The translations under genes were made by a program, and so were the position numbers. 64,000 bases of DNA from PLanc-01 sp034678485 (GTDB taxonomy: Bacteria; Planctomycetota; Phycisphaerae; Sedimentisphaerales; Anaerobacaceae). The stretch spans positions 1-64,000 of the forward strand of contig JAXDBU010000194.1 of the NCBI GenBank assembly GCA_034678485.1, read 5' to 3'. How positions within the stretch are numbered: the first letter of the stretch is position 1; every line of letters starts with the position of its first letter. Positions 42,592-52,700 of this stretch are shown piece after piece. Below the pieces are notes generated by a model. That model worked only from the letters and a program-made list of their open reading frames with translations, had not been told where the DNA came from and made no database searches.

Positions 42592-44778
42592 TTGAAACGA
42601 TCCACCCTGTGCATTGCGGGAATCCTCCTGCTCGGCTCGGTGCGGACCTGGGCGGGGGGGACGATCCCTGTCCGTCTGGTCGGCGGGCGGTTGTGCGCTC
42701 GCTGTACGCTGTCGGCCGGCCAGGACAACGTCACCGCCCAGTTCGTGATTAACCTGGGCGGCGCCTACGGCGTGGTGCTCGACCAGGACGCCTGTACGAT
42801 CCTGAATCTGGCCCCCGACGCGGTCGTCACCCTCGATTTCCAGTCGCAGGGCAAGCTGGCCAATCAGGCGTATCGCAAGGCGGACCTCGGGACCCTGAAG
42901 GACTTCACCACCCGGTACGCATCCGAGCTGGAGGAAATCCCCGTCTGGGGCATGGTGGGTCTCAAGGCATTCGGCGAAGCAGGAATCCGGCTCGACATCC
43001 GTGAGGGTCGTCTGACCTTCGGTCCCACAAGCGACGTGGACGACGCTTGGCACACCATTCAATACACCGACGCCTCGGGCCAGTACCGCATGTCGATCGA
43101 GCCCATGACCGACTACCGATTGCGGGCGGGCTTCACGACCGCCGGCTATGAGACCCGCATCGACGCAATCTGTGCGGCGCTGGCCGAGCGCCCCGGCGGC
43201 AACTTCGACCGATGCGCCCTGGGCACCCTGAACCTGAGCGAGTATACCGCCATCCGTCCTGTGGAAGGGCTCAGCGAGCAGCTCGTCGAGTGCGACGCGC
43301 TCATCGGCAACAGCTTCTGGCAGGACTTCGTGGTCCAGATCGACCCGCTGCAAAAGGTAATCCGCCTTCAGGCCAAGCTCGACCGGCAGTCCGACCTGCG
43401 CGAGCAGCAATGCTACATCGCCTTCGCTGAGGACGACGTGGAGGGCATGGAACGCTACGTCGCGGAGCATCCCCAGTCCCGTCTGGCCCACGAGGCGGCC
43501 TTGACGGTGCTGACGCGTCGCGTGGAGGACGCCGGAGCCGACGCGGACTCGATTCAGCGTGCGGCCCAATCGCTGCGTCAGGTTGCTCCGTCCAAAGAAG
43601 TGTCCGCTGAACTGCTGGCGTTGGCGGACACGCTCAGCAGCGGCTCAGGCAACCAGCTCGACCGGGCCGGTTTCCTTCTGGAGCAGGCCGGCCAGTGCGC
43701 CCAGCAGACGACGGACGCCGCATTGATCGCTCGCGACATCGAGGTCCGGCGGGGCAGTCTGGCACTGACAAAGGGCGACCTCAAAGAAGCCCGGGTGCAC
43801 CTGCTGTCCGCCCTGTTCGGCCAGCCGGACAACCCGCTCTACAACTATTGGATGGGCCGCTATTATGAGGCCAAAGACCAGAAGGTCCGCGCCTGGTCCC
43901 GCTACCTCCGCGCCGGTTTGAGCGACAAACCCGTCAGCGAAGCCATCGCGGCTCTGGAACGCCTGACCAACGACCCGAACCTGCGCCAGGATTTCTCCGT
44001 GCAGGATGCCCAGGATTTCCTGGAGGGTCACATTCCGATGTACAGCCCGGCCGACCTCCGCAACCGTTGGCCACATCCGCCCGACACGCTGGTCGAGGCC
44101 TTCATGTGCGTGGACAACGCCAAGACCGCAGCAGTCAATCTGGCGTTGCGGGCGCTGGCCGACGAGGGGATCCTCGTCACGTGCTACCACATCAATGCCC
44201 CGGATGCCGATCCGCTGGCCAACGCCGCAACGGTCGGGGCAGCCCAGCGTCTGGGGGTCGAGGATACGCCGACCGTGCTGCTCAACGGTCGAGTCGTCCC
44301 CTTGACCGAGCCGGACTTGCAGGATCCGAACAAGGTCCTGACGGTCCTGGGTAGAGCGGATGCCGGCGCGACGCCGGGACACGTGGACGTGGAGGTCCAC
44401 GCCGCACCCGACGGGAAACGCGAGGTCACGGTCGTTTGGCCCGACGCCTTGGAGGCCAAGGTGGACCATGCAGATGTCTTTTGCGTGGAGTCCGCGATAC
44501 TTCTGAACTCAGCCAATCAGTGCTGGCTGCACGGCCAAGTCGTGCGTGGGCGACTGCCACAGGAACAGCTCCATCGGACGCCCGGACGCCTGACCGGCGT
44601 CCTCGATGTGCAGATCCTGCGAGCCGATCACGAAGACTTCGCCCATCGGATCGAGTCCGAGCGAGGGATCACCTATCGGACGATCCCAACGTATATCGAC
44701 GTCCTCCGCTGCTCGGTCGTGGTGAAACTATACGACCGGGACGGGGGTGTGTTGGCCTTGGGGACGGCGCCGTTATAG
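42592..44778 (+). CDS. Protease-like/TPR/thioredoxin-like fusion protein
   Basis: The 728-residue secreted protein (signal MKRSTLCIAGILLLGSV, TTG start) begins with a retropepsin-like fold: AQFVINLGGAYGVVLDQDA and LIGNSFWQDFVVQIDPLQKV. The catalytic DTG is replaced by NLG, so it is probably inactive as a protease. TPR-like helices fill the middle (about 300-480). The end has a thioredoxin-like segment (TVLLNGRVVPLTEPDL after AAQRLGVEDTPT), without a CxxC. The function is unknown. The TTG start lacks a clear RBS and is uncertain. It is followed 10 bases later by the gene at 44789. Confidence 0.68.
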   Translation: MKRSTLCIAGILLLGSVRTWAGGTIPVRLVGGRLCARCTLSAGQDNVTAQFVINLGGAYGVVLDQDACTILNLAPDAVVTLDFQSQGKLANQAYRKADLGTLKDFTTRYASELEEIPVWGMVGLKAFGEAGIRLDIREGRLTFGPTSDVDDAWHTIQYTDASGQYRMSIEPMTDYRLRAGFTTAGYETRIDAICAALAERPGGNFDRCALGTLNLSEYTAIRPVEGLSEQLVECDALIGNSFWQDFVVQIDPLQKVIRLQAKLDRQSDLREQQCYIAFAEDDVEGMERYVAEHPQSRLAHEAALTVLTRRVEDAGADADSIQRAAQSLRQVAPSKEVSAELLALADTLSSGSGNQLDRAGFLLEQAGQCAQQTTDAALIARDIEVRRGSLALTKGDLKEARVHLLSALFGQPDNPLYNYWMGRYYEAKDQKVRAWSRYLRAGLSDKPVSEAIAALERLTNDPNLRQDFSVQDAQDFLEGHIPMYSPADLRNRWPHPPDTLVEAFMCVDNAKTAAVNLALRALADEGILVTCYHINAPDADPLANAATVGAAQRLGVEDTPTVLLNGRVVPLTEPDLQDPNKVLTVLGRADAGATPGHVDVEVHAAPDGKREVTVVWPDALEAKVDHADVFCVESAILLNSANQCWLHGQVVRGRLPQEQLHRTPGRLTGVLDVQILRADHEDFAHRIESERGITYRTIPTYIDVLRCSVVVKLYDRDGGVLALGTAPL

Positions 44779-44788
44779 AGGATTCGCA

Positions 44789-46252
44789 ATGTCCAACGCC
44801 CAGGTGATACAGCGAATGCAGACGATGCTGGGCCCAACCAGGGCCCGGCTGGGACGCCTGCGCCTGGGGCGCGCCCTGCGCGAGGCCCTGGTCCTGGGAT
44901 CGTTCGTGGCGCCTCTGACGCTGGGCAGCACCCTGCTGGTGGGCCTGCTGGTCCGCCCGAGAGGGATGCTCACTCAAGCGCAGCTCGCTGTGATCCTCTG
45001 CTGCACACTTCTGAGCGCGGCGGTCTGTCTGATCCTCAAGTGCGGACGCCTGCTGATCCACAGATCTTCCTGGCAGGAGGCGGCGCAGGTCCTGGATGCC
45101 GTCGGCAACCCTCACGATCTGATCGTCACGGCCTATGACCTGGCTCAGCAGGATCGAAATTCGATCTTCGCTCGGATGGCAGTGGACCGCGGCGTCGCTG
45201 CGATGGAAGCCGGGCGGAACAAGCCATTTCACCTGGCTGCTCCGTCCCCCGCTGCCGGCAGGATCGGCCTGGGCCTGCTGGCGACCGTGCTCCTGGCGAT
45301 TGTCGTCGCTGTCGTCCCGCGCGCCGGCGGCGAGATCGTGACCGATGCGGGCACGTCGCCTGCCGATTCGCCCGGTCCGAAGGACGCCTCCACGACGTCG
45401 TTGCAGGCGCAACGGACCCCGCCGAAGGTGTCGTCCGTATCTCGCCCGTCAGCTCAGGTGGTCTCGACCTCGCGTCAGCTCGAGGCCCGGGAGGTCCTGC
45501 CTTCGGTTCTGCCGACCAGTCTCGCGAGGAGCGGCGCCTCTCAGAACCAGGCCGGTCTCACGCGCCAGGCATTTTCCGCACAGAGTCCGTCCGCCAATGC
45601 GGCCTCTCCGCAGGAGACGCCGCCCAGCGAGAATCGTCAGGCCTCGACGCCACGAGCGGCGCCGCGTCCTGCTTCGTCGCCGACCTCGGAAGAGGAGTCC
45701 TCTCCGACCCCGACCGACACCCGCCAGCGTGCAGGCGGCAGCGGCGCCCCGGATTCGGAATCCCGGCTCAAGGCCAGTCTCCTGTCCGGCGAGACCGACC
45801 CGGATTCCGAGGAGGAGAACCAGGACGATCTTCGCCAGGAGAAGCAGCAACAACGAGCCCTCGCCGGCACGGGCGGGCAACCTCTCCTTTCGGATCGCCT
45901 CGCGGCGCCGTCGCGGGAATTGGGCCTGTCGGGCAAGAAGAGCGACCTGCCCCCGGAGGGTCGCGGCGGTCCCAGCGACCTGAAGAGGTCCCGCGCGACG
46001 GCGACGATCCTCTCCGGCCTGCCGGTGCCGGTGCATGTCAAGGGAATGAAACAACAAGGCAAATCCAAGTCCCAGGCGCGAGCCCTGCCGCTGGGAGCGA
46101 GCGATACCGAGTCCCGGCCCGTCGTCGAAGCCAGGGGTCCCGGACACGAGGGCCAGGTCCGACGGTATGCCCCGGACCCGGCGTGGCAGGCCGTGCTCGA
46201 CCGGTATTTCCGGAGCCTGCGAGAATCCGAGTCAAACCAGCAATCAGAATGA
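44789..46252 (+). CDS. Unknown membrane protein with low-complexity tail, before moxR
   Basis: The 487-residue protein has two membrane helices at about 30-50 and 65-85 (FVAPLTLGSTLLVGLLV, VILCCTLLSAAVCLILK) and a third near 155-175 (GLGLLATVLLAIVVAVV). The rest, about 300 residues, is rich in Ser, Arg, Pro and Gln and is low complexity. It resembles proteins found before MoxR/DUF58 genes, reminiscent of DUF4175-like proteins, but the family is not certain. ATG at 44789, with AGAGG upstream. It starts the MoxR-DUF58-VWA set. Confidence 0.72.
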   Translation: MSNAQVIQRMQTMLGPTRARLGRLRLGRALREALVLGSFVAPLTLGSTLLVGLLVRPRGMLTQAQLAVILCCTLLSAAVCLILKCGRLLIHRSSWQEAAQVLDAVGNPHDLIVTAYDLAQQDRNSIFARMAVDRGVAAMEAGRNKPFHLAAPSPAAGRIGLGLLATVLLAIVVAVVPRAGGEIVTDAGTSPADSPGPKDASTTSLQAQRTPPKVSSVSRPSAQVVSTSRQLEAREVLPSVLPTSLARSGASQNQAGLTRQAFSAQSPSANAASPQETPPSENRQASTPRAAPRPASSPTSEEESSPTPTDTRQRAGGSGAPDSESRLKASLLSGETDPDSEEENQDDLRQEKQQQRALAGTGGQPLLSDRLAAPSRELGLSGKKSDLPPEGRGGPSDLKRSRATATILSGLPVPVHVKGMKQQGKSKSQARALPLGASDTESRPVVEARGPGHEGQVRRYAPDPAWQAVLDRYFRSLRESESNQQSE

Positions 46253-46261
46253 AGGGCCATT

Positions 46262-47287
46262 ATGCAAGAGCCATTGTGCACACCCGAAGAATGGAAGGAA
46301 GGCCAGGCGGCCATCGACGCCTTCAAGGAGGCCTTCGTCACCTTGAGAGACCAGGTCCGCACCCAGTTCATCGGGCAGGGCGCCCTGGTCGATGATCTGC
46401 TGTCGGCCCTGTTCGCAGGCGGTCACGTGCTACTCGAGGGCGTTCCCGGCCTGGGCAAGACCATGCTCGTCCGCACCCTGTCGCAGGCCGTGCAGCTCGG
46501 CTACGAGCGGATTCAATGCACCCCCGACCTGATGCCCGCGGATATCGTCGGCTGCATGACCCTGATCGAGACCGATCACGGCGGGCATCAGCTCACCTAC
46601 CAGCAGGGTCCGGTCGTGTCGAACTTCGTGCTGGTCGATGAGATCAACCGCGCGACGCCACGGACTCAGTCCGCTCTGCTCGAAGCCATGCAGGAGGGGC
46701 AGGTCACCGTCGGAACGCGGACCGTGCCTCTGCCGCAGCCGAACATCTTCATTGCGACCCAGAACCCGGTCGAGCAGGAGGGCACCTATCCTCTGCCGGA
46801 AGCCCAGATCGACCGGTTCATGGTCAAGCTGCTGGTCCGCTACCCGGACCCTGCGGACTATCACGCGATCATCGACAACACGACGGGCGTCACCTCCCCT
46901 GCGATCCAGGCCGTGGTGACCGGGGAGAAGATCCTGGCGATGCGCCGATGGGTCCGTCAGGTGGAGATCAGCCGGCCGGTGCTGGATTACGCCGTACGCC
47001 TGGTGGTGGCCACCCAGCCGGAGCACACCAGCCTGGACCTCGTCAAAGAGTCCGTCGCTCTGGGCGTGAGCCCTCGCGGCGTGCAGTCGCTCGTCGTGAT
47101 GGGCAAGGTCAAGGCCCTCCTGGACGGACGGACTTCGGTTTCCTGCAAGGACCTCCAGTCCGTGGCCCTGGCGACCTTGCGTCACCGCGTGCTGCTCAGC
47201 TACCGGGCGGCCGCCCAGCGGATCACTCAGGATCAGGTGGTCGAAGCGGTGCTCCAGAGCACCCCGACGACGGGATGTTCCGCGTGA
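46262..47287 (+). CDS. MoxR-family AAA+ ATPase
   Basis: The 341-residue protein has the MoxR pattern: Walker A GVPGLGKT at residues 60-67, FVLVDEINRATPRTQSALLE (Walker B and the MoxR signature), TQNPVEQEGTYPLPEAQIDR (sensor region), and a C-terminal lid. MoxR ATPases act as chaperones for metal insertion or complex assembly with VWA proteins. The DUF58, BatA-like and VWA-TPR genes follow directly, the classic MoxR-VWA order. Confidence 0.92.
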   Translation: MQEPLCTPEEWKEGQAAIDAFKEAFVTLRDQVRTQFIGQGALVDDLLSALFAGGHVLLEGVPGLGKTMLVRTLSQAVQLGYERIQCTPDLMPADIVGCMTLIETDHGGHQLTYQQGPVVSNFVLVDEINRATPRTQSALLEAMQEGQVTVGTRTVPLPQPNIFIATQNPVEQEGTYPLPEAQIDRFMVKLLVRYPDPADYHAIIDNTTGVTSPAIQAVVTGEKILAMRRWVRQVEISRPVLDYAVRLVVATQPEHTSLDLVKESVALGVSPRGVQSLVVMGKVKALLDGRTSVSCKDLQSVALATLRHRVLLSYRAAAQRITQDQVVEAVLQSTPTTGCSA

Positions 47288-47294
47288 GGCAATC

Positions 47295-48161
47295 ATGCTG
47301 CTGGATGAACACGAACTTCATGGCCTGGCTCCTCTGAGACTGCGACCGCTGATGCGGCCCCGGCGGCAGAGCCCTGCTGATTTCAGCTCCCACGACAAGG
47401 GACTGGGCCTGGAGTTCGCCGACTACCAGCTCTTCCAGCCGGGCGACGACATCCGTCATGTGGACTGGACCCATTTCCACAAGGATGGTCGCCTCGTGGT
47501 GCGGAAATACGATCAGCACGAAACCGTCGCGATCCACCTGATGATGGACCTGTCCGCTTCGATGGCGTGCCTGGATGAAGAGAAGCCGCGGGCAGTCAAG
47601 CGACTCTGTGCGGCGCTGGCCTTCTGCCTGCTGCACAACGGCGCCAAGGTCGTGCTGCACCCGGTTGGACATCCTTCGCTACGACGCCGGTTCTCCGCGG
47701 CCACTCAGTGGGAAGCGTGCCATGTGGCCATCGAGGAACTGCCCGTGGGCGGGGTGTTGACGCTGGTCGATGAAGTGCGACAGTTCTGCTACGCCTGCTC
47801 GCGGAGGGATCATCTGGTCGTGGTGTCGGATTTTCTCACCGACCACGAGGACGCGGGCGTCACTTCCTGTCTGGCGGACTTGAGCCACCGCACGGTCCTG
47901 ATCCATCCGGCCTGTGCGGCCGAGGTGGAGCCGGCGCTGGAGGGCGGTCTGACCCTGGTCGAAGCCGAGTCCGCCGGGACCGCTTCGCTGACCGTGGACC
48001 GTCAGGTCATCACGGCGTATCAGCAGGCGTATCGCCAATACTACGATGGTCTGCGACGGGACATCGAGCGGTGCGCCTGTCGTTACCTGGAGGTCGCCTG
48101 CGACGACCCGCTGCACCGCCAGATGGAGTCCCTGGCGCCGAACGGAGTCTTGAACCTATGA
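47295..48161 (+). CDS. DUF58 protein
   Basis: The 288-residue protein has the DUF58 core FQPGDDIRHVDWTHFHKDGR and VAIHLMMDLSASMACLDEEK, with the second part resembling a VWA metal site (DLSAS). No membrane segment. DUF58 proteins are partners of MoxR in most bacterial operons. It lies 7 bases after the moxR gene. Confidence 0.9.
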   Translation: MLLDEHELHGLAPLRLRPLMRPRRQSPADFSSHDKGLGLEFADYQLFQPGDDIRHVDWTHFHKDGRLVVRKYDQHETVAIHLMMDLSASMACLDEEKPRAVKRLCAALAFCLLHNGAKVVLHPVGHPSLRRRFSAATQWEACHVAIEELPVGGVLTLVDEVRQFCYACSRRDHLVVVSDFLTDHEDAGVTSCLADLSHRTVLIHPACAAEVEPALEGGLTLVEAESAGTASLTVDRQVITAYQQAYRQYYDGLRRDIERCACRYLEVACDDPLHRQMESLAPNGVLNL

Positions 48162-48174
48162 GAAAGGAGCGACG

Positions 48175-49752
48175 GTGACATTTCACGGCATCTCTCCGGC
48201 GGCGGCCCTGGCCTTGGCCCTCGGCACAGTGTCCGTCCTGACGGCGGCGCACCTGTTGCACCGACGGTATCGACGTGTCGTGGTCCCGGCCTTGCGATTC
48301 TGGTCCGCCGCCTTGAAGAAGCACCGCCAGGACACGCTGGGCGGCCGGCTGCGTCACCCGCTGACCTGGCTGTTGCTGTGCACGCTGGCAGGTCTGCTGA
48401 TCTTCGCGATGCTGCAACCGGTCTTCTCGGGCGGCTGGGGTCCCCGTCCCTGGGTCGTCGTCGTGGATTGTCGGGCTTCGATGGGTCTGCCCTGCGATGC
48501 GGCCTCCTCTCGACTGATGCGAGCCCAGGCGCTGGCTCGGGATTTCCTCAGTCGCGCCGCCGGTCCCGTTGGGGTCACGCTCATCGCTGTGGATCGGACC
48601 GCGACGGTCCTCGCCCATGCGGGCGACCCGAAGGCGGAGTCGCTGCATCATCTCGCGCAACTGACCTGCACTGAGCAGACCGATGGTCGCGGCATGGAGC
48701 AGGCGCTGACCCTCGCGGAGACGCTCGTTCGGTGCGAGCCTCGCACGGGGGTCCTTGTGTTGACCGACCACTCGCCGGCGGGTTGGGACGTGTCCGCGTC
48801 GCTCCGCCCGTGTCTGGCCGTGCTGAACGTCGCGGAGCCGGTGGACAACCTGGCGGTGCTGCCGCCGGAGGTCACGCCCCTCGCGGACGGCACGTACCGC
48901 TTCGTAGTATGGCTCGCCCACTGGGGCAGCGAACCGTGTCGGGCCACGGTTACCGTGCTCCACGATGGGAAGCCGGGTGAGACGCTGCCGGTGTCGCTGG
49001 CGCCGGGCCAGATGCGCTCGTACGATTTCACCTTCGGCGCCGATCAGATCGCGTCTCTCTCAGTGCGTGTGGATCGCGAGGAAGCCTATACCCTGGACAA
49101 TCAGGCGGCGCCTCCGGCCTGGCAACGACGCCGGGTGTTCTTGCCGGAAGATGCGCCGCCGGCCCTGGAGGCCGTCGTATCCGCGAATCCCGCGCACCAG
49201 CGCGTGACCACCGCGGCCCAGGCCGACGTCTGCGTGTCGCTGGCACAGACGCAAGCGGTGGGATCAGGCGGGTACGGTTCCGTGCAGGTGACTGCGGCGC
49301 TGTGTCCGGACGAGGACCTGCGCCGGGCCTGGATGACGGATCTGTTCCTTGGGTCGAACGTGTCGCCCGTTCCCGAGAGCGGCCATGCGGTCGTGCTGCT
49401 ATCCACGGCGGACGCGCAGCCTCTGGCCGTGCGGTTTGATACAGCCCCGCCAACGGTCACTTTGTCGGCGTCCCTGTTTGACGAGGGCGCGACTTTCTGG
49501 AAGCAACCTCAGTGCCCGGTCATCCTCGATGCGCTCTTGAACCCCGACGGGAGCCGGCCCGACGACGCGGGACCCTCCTATCGGTCCCCAACGTGCTACA
49601 GCGATCTGACCTTGTCCACGCAGAACCCTCAGGCGGCTCGGACTCTGCCGCCCGTGCGAACGCACGTCCCGCTGGCGCAGGGCATCCTGTGGGCCGCACT
49701 GATACTGGCTCTGTGTGAGCTCGTGCTCTATTGCAGGGGGAGAATCGTGTGA
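48175..49752 (+). CDS. BatA-like membrane protein (N-terminal region of VWA family)
   Basis: The 525-residue protein begins at a GTG (48175) and has a BatA-type N-terminal pattern: one helix near residue 10 (AALALALGTVSVLTAAHLL), a second near 60 (LTWLLLCTLAGLLIFAML), then a degenerate VWA domain (WVVVVDCRASMGLPCD, where the usual DxSxS is DCRAS). A helix near the C-terminus (ILWAALILALCELVLYC) returns it to the membrane. It is likely a scaffold next to the giant VWA protein. Its stop overlaps the next ATG. Confidence 0.85.
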   Translation: MTFHGISPAAALALALGTVSVLTAAHLLHRRYRRVVVPALRFWSAALKKHRQDTLGGRLRHPLTWLLLCTLAGLLIFAMLQPVFSGGWGPRPWVVVVDCRASMGLPCDAASSRLMRAQALARDFLSRAAGPVGVTLIAVDRTATVLAHAGDPKAESLHHLAQLTCTEQTDGRGMEQALTLAETLVRCEPRTGVLVLTDHSPAGWDVSASLRPCLAVLNVAEPVDNLAVLPPEVTPLADGTYRFVVWLAHWGSEPCRATVTVLHDGKPGETLPVSLAPGQMRSYDFTFGADQIASLSVRVDREEAYTLDNQAAPPAWQRRRVFLPEDAPPALEAVVSANPAHQRVTTAAQADVCVSLAQTQAVGSGGYGSVQVTAALCPDEDLRRAWMTDLFLGSNVSPVPESGHAVVLLSTADAQPLAVRFDTAPPTVTLSASLFDEGATFWKQPQCPVILDALLNPDGSRPDDAGPSYRSPTCYSDLTLSTQNPQAARTLPPVRTHVPLAQGILWAALILALCELVLYCRGRIV

Positions 49753-52700
49753 TGATCCACCTGCAACATCCTAACGTGTTGTGGACCCTTGTCCTGGTGC
49801 TGCCGATCCTGGTCCTGTCGTACTGGCGCGGCGCCGCAGCGCCGGGGACTCGAAAGCGGGTATTGGTTATCCTGAGTCTGGTGGGGATGACCGCGGTGGC
49901 GCTGGCCCTTGCCGGTCCCTACCGGGTCCGGGTCCCGCGCGGGGACACGACGGTGTTCCTGGTCGATCTCTCGTCGAGTGTATCGGACGGGCAATTGGAC
50001 GCCGCCGCCGGCCAGGTCCGCGCTCGCATCGCGGGTTTGGCTCCGCAAACCGACTGGCTGGCGATAGGTTTTGCGGCGTATCCGATTTTACTGCCCGATG
50101 GTCTCGGATCTCTGGAGGCCGGCGGGCTTACGTCCTTGCGACAGTCTCGTCGCGTTGGAGATGCCGACTTCTCCGAGGACACGGACCTGGAGGCGGCCCT
50201 GCTCTATGCCCGCGCTCAGATCAAGCAACAGGGGCGCATCGTGCTCCTGACCGACGGGCTCGAAACTCGCGGGCAGGCCGAGCAGGCGGTCTTCGGACTC
50301 GACTCCCAGGGTATCGCTCTGGAGATCGTCCCGCTGGAGGTGCAAGCAGATCGCGAGGTGATCCTCGCCTCGCTGACGGCTCCATCGAGCGTGTATCAGG
50401 GACAAAACGCGTCGCTCACGATCAAGCTGGAGAGTTCCGTCGACGGACCGGTGCGGATCGAAGCAACGCATGTCCAGACCGGGCAGCGCCGGACGCTGAT
50501 CGAAAACCTGAACCGCGGCGTTCAGACGCAAGAGTTGCCCCTGGACACGCGCCAGGCGGATGTCACGTCGTACCAGGTCGTCCTCTCGTCCGAGCAGGAC
50601 ACGCGTTCGGACAACAACGAGCGGCGTCTCAGTGTGCCGATCCTGCCCAAGCCCGTGGTCGCGGTGCTCGCGGCGGACGAAGCGTCCGTGGCAACGCTCG
50701 AACGATGGTTGCAGGATACCGCTCGCGTGGCGCGCTGGACAGGAGACGAGACGCTCGGACAAGCGGACCTGTTGATCGTCGCCGATGCGGGACCCGACCA
50801 GTTGACCGATGAGCACGTGGCGCGAATCCGTGAGCAGCTCCGACGGGGCATGGGCCTGTGGGTCCTGCCCGGGCCGGCCCTCATTCGCAACGCGATGTTG
50901 AGCGAGGGCAATGCTCTGGCCGATCTGTTGCCGGTCAAACCCCTCCAGTACGGCAAGCAATCGAATCCCAACACGACGGTCGTCTTCATCCTGGACACCT
51001 CGGGCAGCATGACCGGCGCGCGGATTCAACTCGCCAAGGAGATCTCGCGCATGGCGATCAGCCACCTCAACGGTCACGACAAAGTCGGAATCGTGGAGTT
51101 CTACGGCGCGAGACGTTGGGCGGCCCCCATCCAGTCCGCGGCCAACCGCCTGGATATCAACCGGGCCTTGAACCGCCTGACCGCCGGCGGCGGGACCATC
51201 ATCCTGCCGGCCCTGGAGGAGGCGCACTACGCGCTGCTGAACACCAGCAGCACGACCAAGCACATCGTGGTGATCTCGGACGCCGGCGTGGAAAGCGCGG
51301 ATTACGAATCCGTCCTCCGCAAGATTTCGAGCGACAACATCGCGGTTTCCACCATCCTGGTCGGCCCGGCGGCGCATACCGGGTTCATGGCCGATTTGTC
51401 CCAATGGGGTCGCGGCGCGTTCTTCCACGCCGGCGACCGCTTCCGACTGCCCGATCTGAATTTCAAGTCCGTGCAGAACAAATCCGGCGCGCCGGAGCAG
51501 CAGAACGACGCGCCGGTGACGTCTGTGTTTGCCGCCAGCATGTTGTCGGGAATTACAGTCGGTTCGCTGGCGACGCCGGATTCCGCGCTGGCGGTCAGTC
51601 CGCGTCCGGCGGCCCAGGTCCTGCTGACGCTCGGCAATGGCCGGCCTCTGCTGAGCTTGTGGCAATACGCTCTGGGTCAGGTCGCTTTCTGGAGCGTGGA
51701 CCTCCTGGGAACCGATGGGCCGGTTCGCGACGACGCTTCGGGACAGTCCTGGGCCGATCTGGTCGCCAATCAGTGTCGCAAGTTGTATCGACCGCGTCAG
51801 CCGGACTGGGACCTCGCCTGGCGGATCGCGCATGACCGAGTCTCGTTCACTATCTCGTCCGGGCGGGACGTCCAACCCGAGCATCTGCAACTGGCCCTTC
51901 GAAGCCAAGGACGCGACGCGGAAGTTCTCACCCCGATTCGTGTGGACGGGCGCCACTGGGCGGCGCAGGCTCGCGATCTGGCGGATGGATTCTACCAGGC
52001 GACCCTCAGCACGACCGCCGGCGAGGCGCTGGCGCGTGCGGCGTTCGTGATCGAGCCCACGCCGGAGTTGTCCGCCTGCCGGACGGATGCTGCCTTGCTG
52101 CAGCGCGTGCAGGCCGCAGCAGGACAGCCTGCTTTGTCCGAGCCGACCCAACGCACGCGCGACTTGCGTGTCCCGGCGCTGCTGGTGTCGCTGGTCTGCC
52201 TGCTGGCGCACGTGATCGTGCGGCGTCTGCCGCACGGGTGGTTGCGCCGACTTGCGCCTGCGGCGGTCTGGTTCGTGGTGCTCCTCCCTGCAGCTTCGTC
52301 GCGGGCGGCACAGGACCCAAACCTCGCCTATGTCACAAGCCGGTTGAACGGGCTGTCCCAGACAGGCACGGCCCACGACCCGATTCTGGCCCTGCTGTGC
52401 GGGGATATGACACAGGTCGATAATCTCCACGCCGTGGACTTCGCGGGCGCCATGCAGCGCGGGTATGCTTTGTACGAGCTCGGGCGGCACTCGGACGCCT
52501 ACGACGTTTTTCGAGAGGCGATGCCCCTGGCCCAGACTGAGGAAGACCAGAAGTACGTGCTCGCCTGGTTTCTGTTGACCGCCCAAAAGGCCGGACGCTT
52601 GACGGAAGTGGAGCAGGCGCTATGCAGCGGCGATTCGCTCGCACCCTATGAAATCAAGGGCCTGCTGCTTGCCTACGGCCTGCAAGGGGACTTGGCGCGG

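Noticed and set aside
50088..52586. 832-codon minus-strand frame opposite the giant VWA gene
   Set aside because: Shadow of the real gene, Gln/Arg-rich without domains.
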